Origin: Mesorhizobium loti
Lineage (GTDB): Bacteria; Pseudomonadota; Alphaproteobacteria; Rhizobiales; Rhizobiaceae
DNA length: 64,000 nt
NCBI GenBank assembly: GCA_014189435.1
Contig: CP050293.1
Span: forward strand, 4,345,001-4,409,000
Direction: 5' to 3'
In this document: piece by piece, positions 23,683 through 32,344 of the stretch
How the letters are laid out: each line of letters begins with the position of its first letter
Numbering within the stretch: position 1 is the first letter of the stretch
Made by a program: the position numbers and the translations under genes
Notes under the pieces: generated by a model
What the model was told of the DNA's origin: nothing
Database searches by the model: none
What the model saw: the letters and a program-made list of their open reading frames with translations, nothing else

Positions 23683-24945
23683 TCAGGCGTGTTGGAGGGT
23701 GGCATCGGCGTGGCGGTTGCGTCCGAGGATGAGCAGGCAGCCGGCGGTGAAGCTGTCGCCCAGGCCGAGCGTCGTCGCAGGCTTCTCCACATAGGGAGAA
23801 GCACAGGCAACGAAGGTCCAGCGTCCCTTGCGGACCGGCGTTTCGAAGGGAAGCGGATGGAACTCGGCCGTCGGCGCGATCGCGATGGTTCGTGCCGGTT
23901 CTCCATTCGCCGCCCTGGCGCTGGCTATTGCGCAGCCTGCCATCAGCGCACGTTCCTCTTCCTTCGGATCGTTCAGGGTCACAGCGGCGGCCCAGGTATC
24001 GGCATGCACGCAGACTCGCTCGAGATCGAACCGCTCGCCCAGCGCTACAAGAGCCTCCATGGGATGATGAGCAGACGGGTTCATGGCAAGCAGTTCGGAA
24101 TGGCTCATTCCAAGCGAGGTGATTGCGCCGTGGGTGTGTGAAAGGAGCTCCTCGACTGCCTGCTGCGTCGCATAGCCCGCCAGCTCGAAATGGATCGTCC
24201 GGAGCCCGGCTGCCTTCCAGTCGCGGCTGAGCGCGAAGACGTGGCGGCTGGCCGCGCCGACATTCTCCACCGCCTCGTCGTTCAGTCCGGAAAGGAGCCC
24301 CGCGGCGGCCGACGCCGCCAACCGGCGCGACATGGCTTCGAAGTCCTTGTCGCGCTGAATGCCGCGGTCGCAGAAGCGAATGATGACCCGTGAGGAACGA
24401 GGCGGCACGACAGCGCCGATCGCGCGGCCGGCCGTGAATTCGAAGATGAAGATTTCGGGGATGTGCGGACCAGCGGTCGATACCGCATCCGACGTCTTGA
24501 GCGCCCCCCTTTCCGCCAGCAGAACGCCTGCCGGTATCTGCCGCAGCATTGCCGCGTGGCGATCCTCGAGGGCGACCACAGAGCGAACGCCAAGTTGTCC
24601 GAGCACCCAGGCCGCCTGAGGCCCGGTTCCGCCCAGGGCATAGCGCGGCCGCAGCCGCTCGCGCAGCCATGCCGGGCCTTCCGGCCAGTCGAACCGTACC
24701 TCGCCGCCCACCCCGCGCGCCGCACGGGACAGAAGGAGATTGGCAAGTTGCGCCGCCGGCGTATCGGCCGGCGCGTCCAGAAGCGGCTGGATGTCGTGCA
24801 TCTCGACCCGCGCATCGACGCATGCGCTGATGCCGCACAAGAAAAGGCCCGCCGACGAAAGGGCGTCCCTGCCGAGCGGACCGGACCGTGGATCGATCAG
24901 GGCGGAATAGCTTTCTGCGCACGACGTGGCGAAACCATCACTCAA
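23683..24945 (-). CDS. ADP-dependent glucokinase/phosphofructokinase-family sugar kinase
   Basis: A 420-residue protein that I place in the ADP-dependent glucokinase/phosphofructokinase family (ribokinase superfamily). The C-terminal nucleotide motif TTLGLGDSFTAGC carries the GxGD with the catalytic aspartate. Other matching regions are ALGGTGPQAAWVLGQLG and FEFTAGRAIGAVVPPR. The family is best known in archaea and in animal ADPGK; bacterial members are rarely studied. TTG 24945 is chosen as start because AGGAGG lies 9 nt upstream; a TTG at 24996 is the alternative. It opens the leftward kinase-SDR-DeoR operon, divergent from the aldolase and ABC genes, so it likely phosphorylates the imported sugar or its keto product. 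Donor (ADP or ATP) and acceptor are unknown. Confidence 0.75.
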   Translation of the reverse strand: MSDGFATSCAESYSALIDPRSGPLGRDALSSAGLFLCGISACVDARVEMHDIQPLLDAPADTPAAQLANLLLSRAARGVGGEVRFDWPEGPAWLRERLRPRYALGGTGPQAAWVLGQLGVRSVVALEDRHAAMLRQIPAGVLLAERGALKTSDAVSTAGPHIPEIFIFEFTAGRAIGAVVPPRSSRVIIRFCDRGIQRDKDFEAMSRRLAASAAAGLLSGLNDEAVENVGAASRHVFALSRDWKAAGLRTIHFELAGYATQQAVEELLSHTHGAITSLGMSHSELLAMNPSAHHPMEALVALGERFDLERVCVHADTWAAAVTLNDPKEEERALMAGCAIASARAANGEPARTIAIAPTAEFHPLPFETPVRKGRWTFVACASPYVEKPATTLGLGDSFTAGCLLILGRNRHADATLQHA

Positions 24946-25352
24946 GGCCGCGATCCTCCTCACCCGACGCTGCCAATTGCTATCATTATCTTCCAAATCG
25001 TCAATGCGATTTTTGCCGCTTCGCGCCTGAATTGCCCGGATATACCATTGCGAGCCCTGCTTTTGCGCAGCGCAGCAAGAAATTTTTGCTGCAAATGCTC
25101 AAATTGCTCCATATGTCGGGCAGAAGAAACTTTTCTGTTTATAAACAATAATATAATACAAACTACCGCTTCGGCGAGCAGGGCGTACCCGCAGCGAAAC
25201 GCCGGAAAATGATCTGCGTTGGCGCAAAATTAGAAAGATTTAGATAGCTATTGACAGATTATGAGAAATATCCGCATATGATGCCGAGCCTGGAGCGGCC
25301 AAGGAAGAGCGCCGACAGCAGGGCCTTACAACATTTCTACCGAGGAACACCT
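24946..25352. promoter_or_regulatory. Divergent control region with palindrome and promoter
   Basis: These 407 bases between the kinase and aldolase genes hold no convincing gene. A perfect 12-bp palindrome, TGTTTATAAACA, lies at 25136-25147 in an AT-rich patch and may be the DeoR operator. On the plus strand TTGACA (25251-25256) and CATATG (25275-25280), 18 bases apart, could form the promoter of the aldolase gene with an untranslated leader of about 65 bases. Confidence 0.5.
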
Positions 25353-26369
25353 ATGCTCACGAGACTCGACAGGAAGCTGGCGAACATCCGCGCAGGCCGC
25401 TACAAACCGACCGATTTCGTCATTGCCGATGCCAAGGACAGCGACGTCGGCGCCGGCGTGACCGCCACGGGCTTCGACTATTCGGTCAAGCCGCCGCGCC
25501 GCCGCAGCCGCCAGGAATTCATCGCCCAGATCGAGGAGATCATCAAACAGGACATCGTCGACCTCATGCTGGTGTCGCAGTCCAACCTTGATCTTCTCGA
25601 CGAGCGCGGCGCCTTCTTCGGCAGCGAGATGAAGCCTGCGATCCGCGGCAATCTGGAAACAATGTGCTGGGGCGCCGTGCGCCACGGCACCTATACGCAG
25701 CAGCCGTCAGTGCCCTTCCGCGACACCAATCTCTCGCGCGCCATTGCCAGCTATCCGAAACGCGGTACGGACCTTGCCCTCTATTCGGTTTCCTTCAGCA
25801 ACGATGTCGAACTCGACATCCGCACGCTGAATGAATTTGCCGCCTTCCGCGCCGAGGCGGCCCGGACCAACTTCAAATATTTCTACGAGGTCTTCAATCC
25901 GAGCGTCGACATCGGGCTCAACCGCGAGCAGATCGGCGAATTCGTCAACGACCACATCATCAAGTCGCTGGCGAGCGTGCCGCAGGCCGAACGTCCGCTT
26001 TTCCTGAAGACGCCCTATAACGGGCCGAAAGCGCTGGAGGAACTCGCCAGTTTCGACTCCGAGCTGATCGTCGGCGTGCTTGGCGGCGGTGCCGGCACCA
26101 CGCGCGACACGTTCGAGCTCGTCGCCCAGTCGGAACGCTATGGCGCTCGTCTGGCGCTGTTCGGCCGCAAGATCAACCTCGCCGAGGCGCCACTTCACCT
26201 TATCGTTTTGATGCGGGCGGTTGCCGACGGCACGGTCGGCCCGGAGGAAGCGGTGCGCGCCTATCATGGTGACTTGCAGAAGCTTGGGCTGACGCCGAAC
26301 CGTTCGCTCGCTGACGATCGGGTGATCACGGAAGACGTGTTGACGGTCGCGGCCGCCAAGGCCGCCTGA
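25353..26369 (+). CDS. Class I aldolase-like (DeoC/LacD-type) TIM-barrel protein
   Basis: A 338-residue protein with barrel features of the DeoC/FbaB/LacD aldolases. K219 in LFLKTPYNGP is the likely Schiff-base lysine; VGVLGGGAGTTRDTFELV (240-257) and LALFGRKINLAEA (268-280) form a phosphate-binding end. SEMKPAIRGN (91-100) is another matching strand. ATG 25353 is chosen with GAGGA upstream; earlier in-frame starts lack a site. It is divergent from the kinase and leads towards the ABC transporter genes, so the predicted pathway is oxidation, phosphorylation, then aldol cleavage. The assignment as an aldolase is by motif and context; the reaction is unproven. Confidence 0.7.
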   Translation: MLTRLDRKLANIRAGRYKPTDFVIADAKDSDVGAGVTATGFDYSVKPPRRRSRQEFIAQIEEIIKQDIVDLMLVSQSNLDLLDERGAFFGSEMKPAIRGNLETMCWGAVRHGTYTQQPSVPFRDTNLSRAIASYPKRGTDLALYSVSFSNDVELDIRTLNEFAAFRAEAARTNFKYFYEVFNPSVDIGLNREQIGEFVNDHIIKSLASVPQAERPLFLKTPYNGPKALEELASFDSELIVGVLGGGAGTTRDTFELVAQSERYGARLALFGRKINLAEAPLHLIVLMRAVADGTVGPEEAVRAYHGDLQKLGLTPNRSLADDRVITEDVLTVAAAKAA

Positions 26370-26382
26370 CACCGGAACTGAT

Positions 26383-26405
26383 GAGCGGCGCGTGAACCGC
26401 CGCTC
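26383..26405 (+). terminator. Hairpin after the aldolase gene
   Basis: Perfect 8-bp stem GAGCGGCG / CGCCGCTC with a 7-base loop, 14 bases beyond the stop and followed by CATTT. It has a weak T run, so it may be a partial terminator or an mRNA-stabilising hairpin before the binding-protein gene. Confidence 0.5.
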
Positions 26406-26494
26406 CATTTGGACGTGACCCTCCAACGGGTCACTGCGCCCGCGGGTAGGAGGCTCGCGACGCGCATTACGTGGGAGAAAAAGGGAGGAATAAA

Positions 26495-27781
26495 ATGAGG
26501 AAGCTGCTGTTTCTTGCGACGACGATCCTCGGCGCCGCTCTTTCTGCTGCTTCGGCGAATGCCGAACAGAAAGAGGTGACGGTCTGGTCCTGGTTCATCC
26601 AGAGCACGATGGACAAGTCGATCGCCGCCTTCGAGAAGGTCCATCCGGACGTCAAAGTCAAGTACACGTACTACAACTACTCGCCCGAATACATCACCGC
26701 CCTGAAGGCGGCGGCGGCGTCCGGGAGCCTGCCTGACGTGATCGGCCTGCAGCCGGGTTCGCTCACCCAGCAGTATCGCGAAAATCTCGAAGCGGTGAAC
26801 GAACGCGCCACCAAGCAGTGGGGCGACAAGTGGGCCGAAAAAGTATTCCCCGTCAATCGCAAGCAGATGCTGATGGGCAATCCGAAGGGCGACGAGAACT
26901 ATTACATCATTCCGCAGGAGTCCCAGGTTCTGTGCATCTGGTACAACCGCAAGATCTTCGAAAAGCTCAATCTTTCGGCTCCCAAGACCTATGCCGATCT
27001 GAAGGCGGCGGCCAAGGCCCTGACCGACGGCGGCTACATCCCGATGTTCCAGGGCGCGGCCGATGGCTGGCAGAACGAGAACGTCTTCCTCATGCTCGCC
27101 AACCAGTTCTCGGCAGGCATCGTCGACAAGGCCCAGGCCGGCGAAACGCCCTGGACAGCGCCGGAACTCGTCGCGGCCATGAAAGCCTGGAAGGGTCTTT
27201 TCGACGACGGCATCTTCCAGCAAGGAGCGCTCGGCGCGCATGCCTATCCGACCGGCGCTCAGCTCTTTGCCCAAGGCAAGGTCGGCATGATGGCGCTCGG
27301 TTCCTGGTGGATGCAGGAAAGCAAGTTCCCGCCGCCGCTTTCGGAGTATGTCCAGAACATGGACGGCTTCGATTTCTTCTACATGCCGCCCGTCAAGGAC
27401 GGCAATTCCGCCAGCCCGCCCGTCGGCGGCATCGACATCGGCTACGGCCTGACCAAGAACGGTGGCAAGAACCCCGAAGCCTGGACCTTCCTTGCCGAAC
27501 TCACCAACGGCGTCGGCTTGCAGGAGGCGTTGAACGACCTCAACGACCTTCCCGCCTTCGAGGGCAATTCGCCGAAGGGCGACATCACCGATCATGTGAA
27601 GGAGATTTCGGCCCGCTTCATGGCTGATCTGCCCAAGGCGGAAAACCAGCGCTTTGCCTCGCCGGCAGTCGCAGAGGCGCTCGACAATGCGCTTGCCGGT
27701 GTCGCAGCCGGCAGCATCGAGCCGGAAGCAGCGCTCGCCACCGTTCAGGCGGCGACCGACAAGGCACTTGCTGCAAAGTAA
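26495..27781 (+). CDS. Sugar ABC transporter substrate-binding protein (CUT1/MalE type)
   Basis: A 428-residue extracellular solute-binding protein family 1 member. Its signal peptide (LLFLATTILGAALSAASANA) predicts periplasmic location. The mature part begins EVTVWSWFIQSTMDKSIAAF, and QGAADGWQNENVFLMLANQF and GKVGMMALGSWWMQES are typical ligand-site regions. ATG 26495 has GGGAGGA 5 nt upstream. It is followed by both permease genes and the ATPase, so the importer is complete. The ligand is unknown but should feed the kinase/aldolase/SDR pathway encoded on either side. Confidence 0.92.
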   Translation: MRKLLFLATTILGAALSAASANAEQKEVTVWSWFIQSTMDKSIAAFEKVHPDVKVKYTYYNYSPEYITALKAAAASGSLPDVIGLQPGSLTQQYRENLEAVNERATKQWGDKWAEKVFPVNRKQMLMGNPKGDENYYIIPQESQVLCIWYNRKIFEKLNLSAPKTYADLKAAAKALTDGGYIPMFQGAADGWQNENVFLMLANQFSAGIVDKAQAGETPWTAPELVAAMKAWKGLFDDGIFQQGALGAHAYPTGAQLFAQGKVGMMALGSWWMQESKFPPPLSEYVQNMDGFDFFYMPPVKDGNSASPPVGGIDIGYGLTKNGGKNPEAWTFLAELTNGVGLQEALNDLNDLPAFEGNSPKGDITDHVKEISARFMADLPKAENQRFASPAVAEALDNALAGVAAGSIEPEAALATVQAATDKALAAK

Positions 27782-27794
27782 CCTGAGACGAACG

Positions 27795-27818
27795 ACCGGG
27801 CGCCGAAGCGCGCCCGGT
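27795..27818 (+). promoter_or_regulatory. Strong hairpin between binding protein and permease genes
   Basis: Perfect 9-bp stem ACCGGGCGC / GCGCCCGGT with a 6-base loop, 14 bases after the binding-protein stop, followed by CCCTTTC. Such hairpins let the binding protein be made in excess over the membrane parts by stabilising the upstream mRNA or stopping some transcripts. Confidence 0.65.
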
Positions 27819-27845
27819 CCCTTTCAGCCTGAAGTGGCGAGCATC

Positions 27846-28784
27846 ATGAGCACAGAAGCCATGCGAGCCGGGTCCGCCGTCGCGGCGGTCAAACGGCGAT
27901 CGGCATCCAGAGCTTCGAAGCTCTATCTTTTCGTGCTTCCGGCGACGCTTCTGTTCGTCGTCTTCATCGCCTATCCGATCCTCTGGGTTGCCGGGCAGAG
28001 CCTTTATGTCGGCACAACTGGCGGAGCGGTCTTTGCCGGGCTTGCCAACTACATGACGGTTCTCGGCGACCCGACCTTCTGGACCGTGGTGCGCAACATG
28101 TTCCTGTGGGGCGTCATCACCATACCGGTGCAGATGCTGATCGGCGGACTGCTTGCCTATTTCATCGAGCGGCATACGCATGCCCTTCGCGGCTTCTTTC
28201 GCACCATGTTCTTCCTGCCGGTGGTGACTTCGGTTTCAGTCATCAGCCTGGTGTGGGTGCAAATCTATGCGCCCTATTACGGCATTGCCCAGGAGTATCT
28301 GAAGGATGTCGGCATCGTCATGGTGACGTCGCCGATCGGCGACCCGAAGACCGCGATCTACGCGCTGATCATCGTCAACATCTGGCAGTGGACCGGCTTT
28401 TCGATGCTCATGTACATCGCCGGCATCGCCAACCTGCCCAGCGAGGTGCTCGATGCCGCCCGCATCGACGGCGCGAAGGGCTGGCGGCTGGCCGTGCACG
28501 TCATCGTGCCAATGCTGGCACCTGCAACGAAATCCCTGCTGCTCTTGGGTGTCATCGGCACGTTGCAGACCTTTCCCATCGTCCACCTGATGACCGGCGG
28601 CGGTCCGAACCGGGCCAGCGAGGTCTTCGGCACGTTCATCTTCAAGCAGAGCTTCGTGCTGGGCGACACTGGCAGCGGCGCCGCGCTCTCCGTCATCGTG
28701 CTGGTCATCGCACTCGCCCTCTCGCTGATCCAGATCGCGGCGCTGGGTGCCCGCTTGTCGCCCGCAGGGAGGCAGAGCCCGTGA
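27846..28784 (+). CDS. Sugar ABC transporter permease (MalF type)
   Basis: A 312-residue inner-membrane protein with six predicted membrane segments, including LYLFVLPATLLFVVFIAYPI at the N-terminus. The EAA-loop that contacts the ATPase is seen around EVLDAARIDGAKGWRLAVHVIVPML. It pairs with the next gene, whose start overlaps its stop by one base. Part of the binding-protein/permease/permease/ATPase operon. Confidence 0.92.
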   Translation: MSTEAMRAGSAVAAVKRRSASRASKLYLFVLPATLLFVVFIAYPILWVAGQSLYVGTTGGAVFAGLANYMTVLGDPTFWTVVRNMFLWGVITIPVQMLIGGLLAYFIERHTHALRGFFRTMFFLPVVTSVSVISLVWVQIYAPYYGIAQEYLKDVGIVMVTSPIGDPKTAIYALIIVNIWQWTGFSMLMYIAGIANLPSEVLDAARIDGAKGWRLAVHVIVPMLAPATKSLLLLGVIGTLQTFPIVHLMTGGGPNRASEVFGTFIFKQSFVLGDTGSGAALSVIVLVIALALSLIQIAALGARLSPAGRQSP

Positions 28785-29617
28785 TGACGCCGCTCGCCCG
28801 CACCCGAATCCGCAGCATGGTCATCCATGCGGTTCTCTTCATCGTGCTCGGCTTCTGGATGGTCCCGCAGATCTACATGCTGTCGATCGGGCTGCGCACG
28901 CCGGCGCAGGCCTTCGACGCGGAGCTGTTCACCTGGCCGGTGACCTTCGACAACTTCGTCACCGTGATCCGCGACAATCCGCTGGGCGCCATCTTCCTGA
29001 ACAGCCTGATCATCACCGTCGCCACCGTGGCGATCGTGGTCGCAGTCTCCTCGCTCTTTGCCTTCGCCTGCGCGATCCTGAGGCTGAAGGGCTCGATCTT
29101 CCTGTACACGACGCTGCTGACGACCTTGATGGTTCCGCTCGCTTCCATGGTCCTGCCGCTCGCCATCCTGCTGCAGAACTTCGGCTGGGTGAACACCTAT
29201 ATCGGCCTCATCCTGCCCTATGCGGCGCTCGGCGTGCCGTTTGCCATGGTCATCCTGAAATCCTTCATGGAAGATGCCCCGCACGAACTCTTCGAAGCGG
29301 CGCGGGTGGATGGCTGCAATGCCTGGCAGACTTATTGGCACGTGGCCTTGCCGCTGGTGCGGCCGGCCCTGGTTTTCGTCACGATCTGGCAATTCATCGT
29401 GACGTGGAACGAGTTCTTCCTCGCTCTCATCGTCCTCACCAAAAGCGAGATGAAGACACTCACCATCGTGCCGATGCAGTATTCCGGCCTCTACATGGCC
29501 AACCCCGGTGCCCTCTTCGCAATCCTGACGCTGATCGCGCTTCCCCTCATCCTTCTCTATGTGCTGGTGCAGCGCGCCTTCGTGCGTGGCCTGCTCGCCG
29601 GTGCCGTAAAAGGTTAG
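28784..29617 (+). CDS. Sugar ABC transporter permease (MalG type)
   Basis: A 277-residue inner-membrane permease with about six membrane segments (HAVLFIVLGFWMVPQIYML first) and an EAA motif HELFEAARVDGCNAWQTYW. The ATG at 28784 shares its A with the TGA of the preceding permease, and GGGAGG lies upstream, pointing to translational coupling. It ends LLAGAVKG, the usual CUT1 permease C-terminus. Confidence 0.92.
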   Translation: MTPLARTRIRSMVIHAVLFIVLGFWMVPQIYMLSIGLRTPAQAFDAELFTWPVTFDNFVTVIRDNPLGAIFLNSLIITVATVAIVVAVSSLFAFACAILRLKGSIFLYTTLLTTLMVPLASMVLPLAILLQNFGWVNTYIGLILPYAALGVPFAMVILKSFMEDAPHELFEAARVDGCNAWQTYWHVALPLVRPALVFVTIWQFIVTWNEFFLALIVLTKSEMKTLTIVPMQYSGLYMANPGALFAILTLIALPLILLYVLVQRAFVRGLLAGAVKG

Positions 29618-29621
29618 ATCC

Positions 29622-30728
29622 ATGGCGACGCTTTCGATCGACAAAGTCACCAAGGCCTACGGCAACACCACGGTCATTCCGGAACTGTCGCTGACAATCG
29701 AGGACGGCGAGTTCTGCGTGCTGGTTGGGCCGTCGGGCTGCGGCAAGTCCACACTGCTGCGGATCATCGCCGGTCTGGAACCCATCAGCTCCGGCCGGAT
29801 CCTGGTCGACGGCATGGACATGAGCGGCGCCGAGCCGCCGGAACGCGGCGTGGCCATGGTGTTCCAGTCCTACGCGCTCTATCCGCATATGAATGTCGAC
29901 CGCAACATCGGCTTCGGCCTGAAAATCGCACGGACGCCTGCCGCCGAGATCCTCGAACGTGTCAGCCGCGCTGCCGAAAAACTGCGGCTCGGCTCTTACC
30001 TGAAGCGTAAGCCGCGAGAGCTTTCCGGCGGGCAGCGCCAGCGCGTCGCGATCGGCCGGGCCATGACGCGCAAGCCTAAGCTTTTCCTGCTCGACGAGCC
30101 CCTTTCCAATCTGGATGCGGCGCTGCGTGTCGGCATGCGCCTGGAGATCGCGCGGCTGAAGGCCGAACTGGCGTCCACCATGGTCTACGTCACGCATGAC
30201 CAGGTGGAGGCGATGACGCTCGCCGACCGCATCGTGGTCATGAATGGCGGGCGCATCGAACAGGTCGGCACACCGCTCGACCTCTATCATCGGCCAGACA
30301 ACCTGTTCGTTGCTGGTTTCATCGGTTCGCCGGCGATGAATTTCCTGAAAGGCTGTGTCGATAAAGTTGAAGGCAACCAGGTGACGGTCAGCCTGGAGCT
30401 CGGGCTTTCGCTGACGATGCAGGTTTCGAAGGCACCGCGGGCGGGCGCCGAAGTGACAGTCGGCATTCGGCCTGAACACATCGTGCTGTCCGCCGAGGGG
30501 CAGGCCGATGCTTTCATCGTCAAGGCGAGCGTGGTCGAACTGTTGGGCAGCGACACCTTCATTCATGTTCGCGAAGGCGAGGAGAGCCTAGTCATCCGCG
30601 ACAGCGGCGGCCGCATGGCGCGCGCGGGGGATCGCATCGCGATCTCCTTGCCGCCCCGCGCCTGCCATCTCTTCGACAAGGTCGGCCAACGAATTTTCGA
30701 TGCGGCGGCAGCCACCGAGCCCGCCTGA
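29622..30728 (+). CDS. Sugar ABC transporter ATP-binding protein (UgpC/MsmK/MalK type)
   Basis: A 368-residue ATPase with one nucleotide-binding domain and a C-terminal OB-fold regulatory region. Walker A is GPSGCGKST, the signature LSGGQRQRVAIGRA, Walker B LFLLDEPLSNLD and the switch histidine in VYVTHD. It energises import by the two permeases before it. UgpC/MsmK-type ATPases are often shared between transporters, which matters because the CUT1 system at 44316-47387 has no ATPase gene of its own. Confidence 0.94.
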   Translation: MATLSIDKVTKAYGNTTVIPELSLTIEDGEFCVLVGPSGCGKSTLLRIIAGLEPISSGRILVDGMDMSGAEPPERGVAMVFQSYALYPHMNVDRNIGFGLKIARTPAAEILERVSRAAEKLRLGSYLKRKPRELSGGQRQRVAIGRAMTRKPKLFLLDEPLSNLDAALRVGMRLEIARLKAELASTMVYVTHDQVEAMTLADRIVVMNGGRIEQVGTPLDLYHRPDNLFVAGFIGSPAMNFLKGCVDKVEGNQVTVSLELGLSLTMQVSKAPRAGAEVTVGIRPEHIVLSAEGQADAFIVKASVVELLGSDTFIHVREGEESLVIRDSGGRMARAGDRIAISLPPRACHLFDKVGQRIFDAAAATEPA

Positions 30729-30761
30729 CAGCAACTTGAAGAACACCACGAAGAGGGAACC

Positions 30762-31490
30762 ATGACGGATTTTCACGGACGAAATATTCTGGTGACGGGC
30801 GGCAGCGGCGGCATTGGCGGCACCACTGTGCGGCATCTGGTGCGGGCCAACGCCAATGTGATCGCAGCCGGGCGCTCGCAAGAGGCGCTCGATGCGATCG
30901 CCAGGGAGACGGGCTGCCGTACCGTGACCTTCGACCTCGCCTCGGAAGACGAGATCCGCGACGCGCTCGAAGGCCTCGACCTCTGGGGCGTCGTCAATTG
31001 CGGCGGTTTCGGCGGCGAGATCGCGACGCCGATGGACACCGACATCGCCATCTTCGATAAGGTGATCACCATCAATGCGCGCGGCGCGCTGCTGGTCACC
31101 AAATACGCGACGCGGCAGATGGTGGCGATCGGCAAGGGCGGCGCGATCGTCAACGTCTCCAGCCAGGCAGCACTCGTCGCGCTCGACGGCCACATTTCCT
31201 ATGGCTCCTCCAAGGCGGCACTCGAAAACATCACGCGCTGTTCGGCGCTGGAGCTCGGCAAGTACAATATCCGCGTCAACAGCGTGAACCCGACCGTGGT
31301 CATGACGCCGATCTCATCGGGCCATTGGAGCCAGCCGCATGTCGCCGAACCATTCCTGAAACAGATGCCGCTCGGCCGCTGGGCGACGGAGGATGAAGTC
31401 GCCGGGCCGATCGTGTTCCTGCTCAGCGACGCCGCCTCGATGATAACAGGCATTCACCTTCCTATCGACGGTGGCTACACCTGCCGATGA
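30762..31490 (+). CDS. Short-chain dehydrogenase/reductase, L-xylulose reductase-like
   Basis: A 242-residue SDR with cofactor motif TGGSGGIG, active-site serine in IVNVSSQAAL and YxxxK in SYGSSKAALE; it ends GIHLPIDGGYTCR. The second strand AAGRSQ and the NCGGFGG variant of the NAG motif resemble dicarbonyl/L-xylulose reductases, but specificity is only suggested. It follows the ATPase gene by 33 bases and ends the operon before a terminator hairpin. With the SDR at 22897 it gives this pathway two oxidoreductases. Confidence 0.88.
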   Translation: MTDFHGRNILVTGGSGGIGGTTVRHLVRANANVIAAGRSQEALDAIARETGCRTVTFDLASEDEIRDALEGLDLWGVVNCGGFGGEIATPMDTDIAIFDKVITINARGALLVTKYATRQMVAIGKGGAIVNVSSQAALVALDGHISYGSSKAALENITRCSALELGKYNIRVNSVNPTVVMTPISSGHWSQPHVAEPFLKQMPLGRWATEDEVAGPIVFLLSDAASMITGIHLPIDGGYTCR

Positions 31491-31503
31491 GGCCTGTGGC
31501 CGG

Positions 31504-31525
31504 GGGCCGCTGCTTGTAGCGGCCC
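31504..31525. terminator. Terminator hairpin between convergent genes
   Basis: Perfect 8-bp stem GGGCCGCT / AGCGGCCC with a 6-base loop and ATTTCCT after it on the plus strand. It lies in the 71-base gap between the rightward SDR and the leftward ABC ATPase gene and probably ends the rightward operon. Confidence 0.65.
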
Positions 31526-31561
31526 ATTTCCTCGCGCCGGTATTGAAGTCCGGACGACCTG

Positions 31562-32344
31562 CTAACCGGCTTGAAGTCCTGCCGGTTCTTCGAACTTCGC
31601 CGCGCCGGTCATGATGGCGACGACGTCGGCCATGGTGTGGGTTTTCGGACTGACCACGGCCGCACGTTTGCCCAGGCGCATGATGTGGATGCGGTCGGCG
31701 ATTTCGAAGACGTTCGGCATGTTGTGGCTGATCAGGACCACCGGCAGCCCGCGCTGCCGGATGGCCCGGATCAGGTCGAGAACCTGGCCCGTTTCCCGCA
31801 CGCCGAGCGCTGCCGTCGGCTCATCCATGATCGCGAGCTTCTTGGCGAACAATGCCGCTCTGGCGACCGCGACGCCCTGACGCTGTCCGCCTGACAGCGA
31901 TTCGACCGCGCTGCCGATCGACGGCAGGTGGAATTTCAGCTCCGCCATGCTGCGCTCCGCCTCCGCGCGCATACCCTTCTTGTCGAGCATGCGCAGGACA
32001 TTGCCGAGGAAGCCGGGGCGGCGGCGTTCCCGGCCCAGAAACAGATTGCTGGCGATATCAAGCGCCGCGGCGACGGCGAGATCCTGGTAGACCGTCTCGA
32101 TGCCCAGCTTGCGGGCGTCCAACGGACCCTTGAAATGGACGGGTTGGCCGTCCAGCAGGATGTCGCCACTGTCAGGGATGAGCGCGCCGGTCAGCGCTTT
32201 GATCAGCGAACTCTTTCCAGCACCGTTGTCGCCGACCACCGCCAGGATTTCGCCGGAGCGCAGTTCGAAATCGACACCATCGAGGGCAGTGACGTGCCCG
32301 TAACGTTTAACCAAATTGCGCGCTTCGAGGATAACAGGCGCCAT
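31562..32344 (-). CDS. frcA: Sugar ABC transporter ATP-binding protein (FrcA type)
   Basis: A 260-residue ATPase with a single nucleotide-binding domain: Walker A GDNGAGKSS, signature SLSGGQRQGVAVARA, Walker B LAIMDEPTAALG, switch histidine in VVLISHNM. One domain rather than the two of RbsA is typical of the fructose-type FrcA group of rhizobia. The start is ATG 32344, with GGAGG 5 nt upstream and overlapping the stop of the permease gene. Gene order binding protein-permease-ATPase equals frcBCA of Sinorhizobium; the symbol reflects that likeness and not a proven substrate. Confidence 0.85.
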   Translation of the reverse strand: MAPVILEARNLVKRYGHVTALDGVDFELRSGEILAVVGDNGAGKSSLIKALTGALIPDSGDILLDGQPVHFKGPLDARKLGIETVYQDLAVAAALDIASNLFLGRERRRPGFLGNVLRMLDKKGMRAEAERSMAELKFHLPSIGSAVESLSGGQRQGVAVARAALFAKKLAIMDEPTAALGVRETGQVLDLIRAIRQRGLPVVLISHNMPNVFEIADRIHIMRLGKRAAVVSPKTHTMADVVAIMTGAAKFEEPAGLQAG

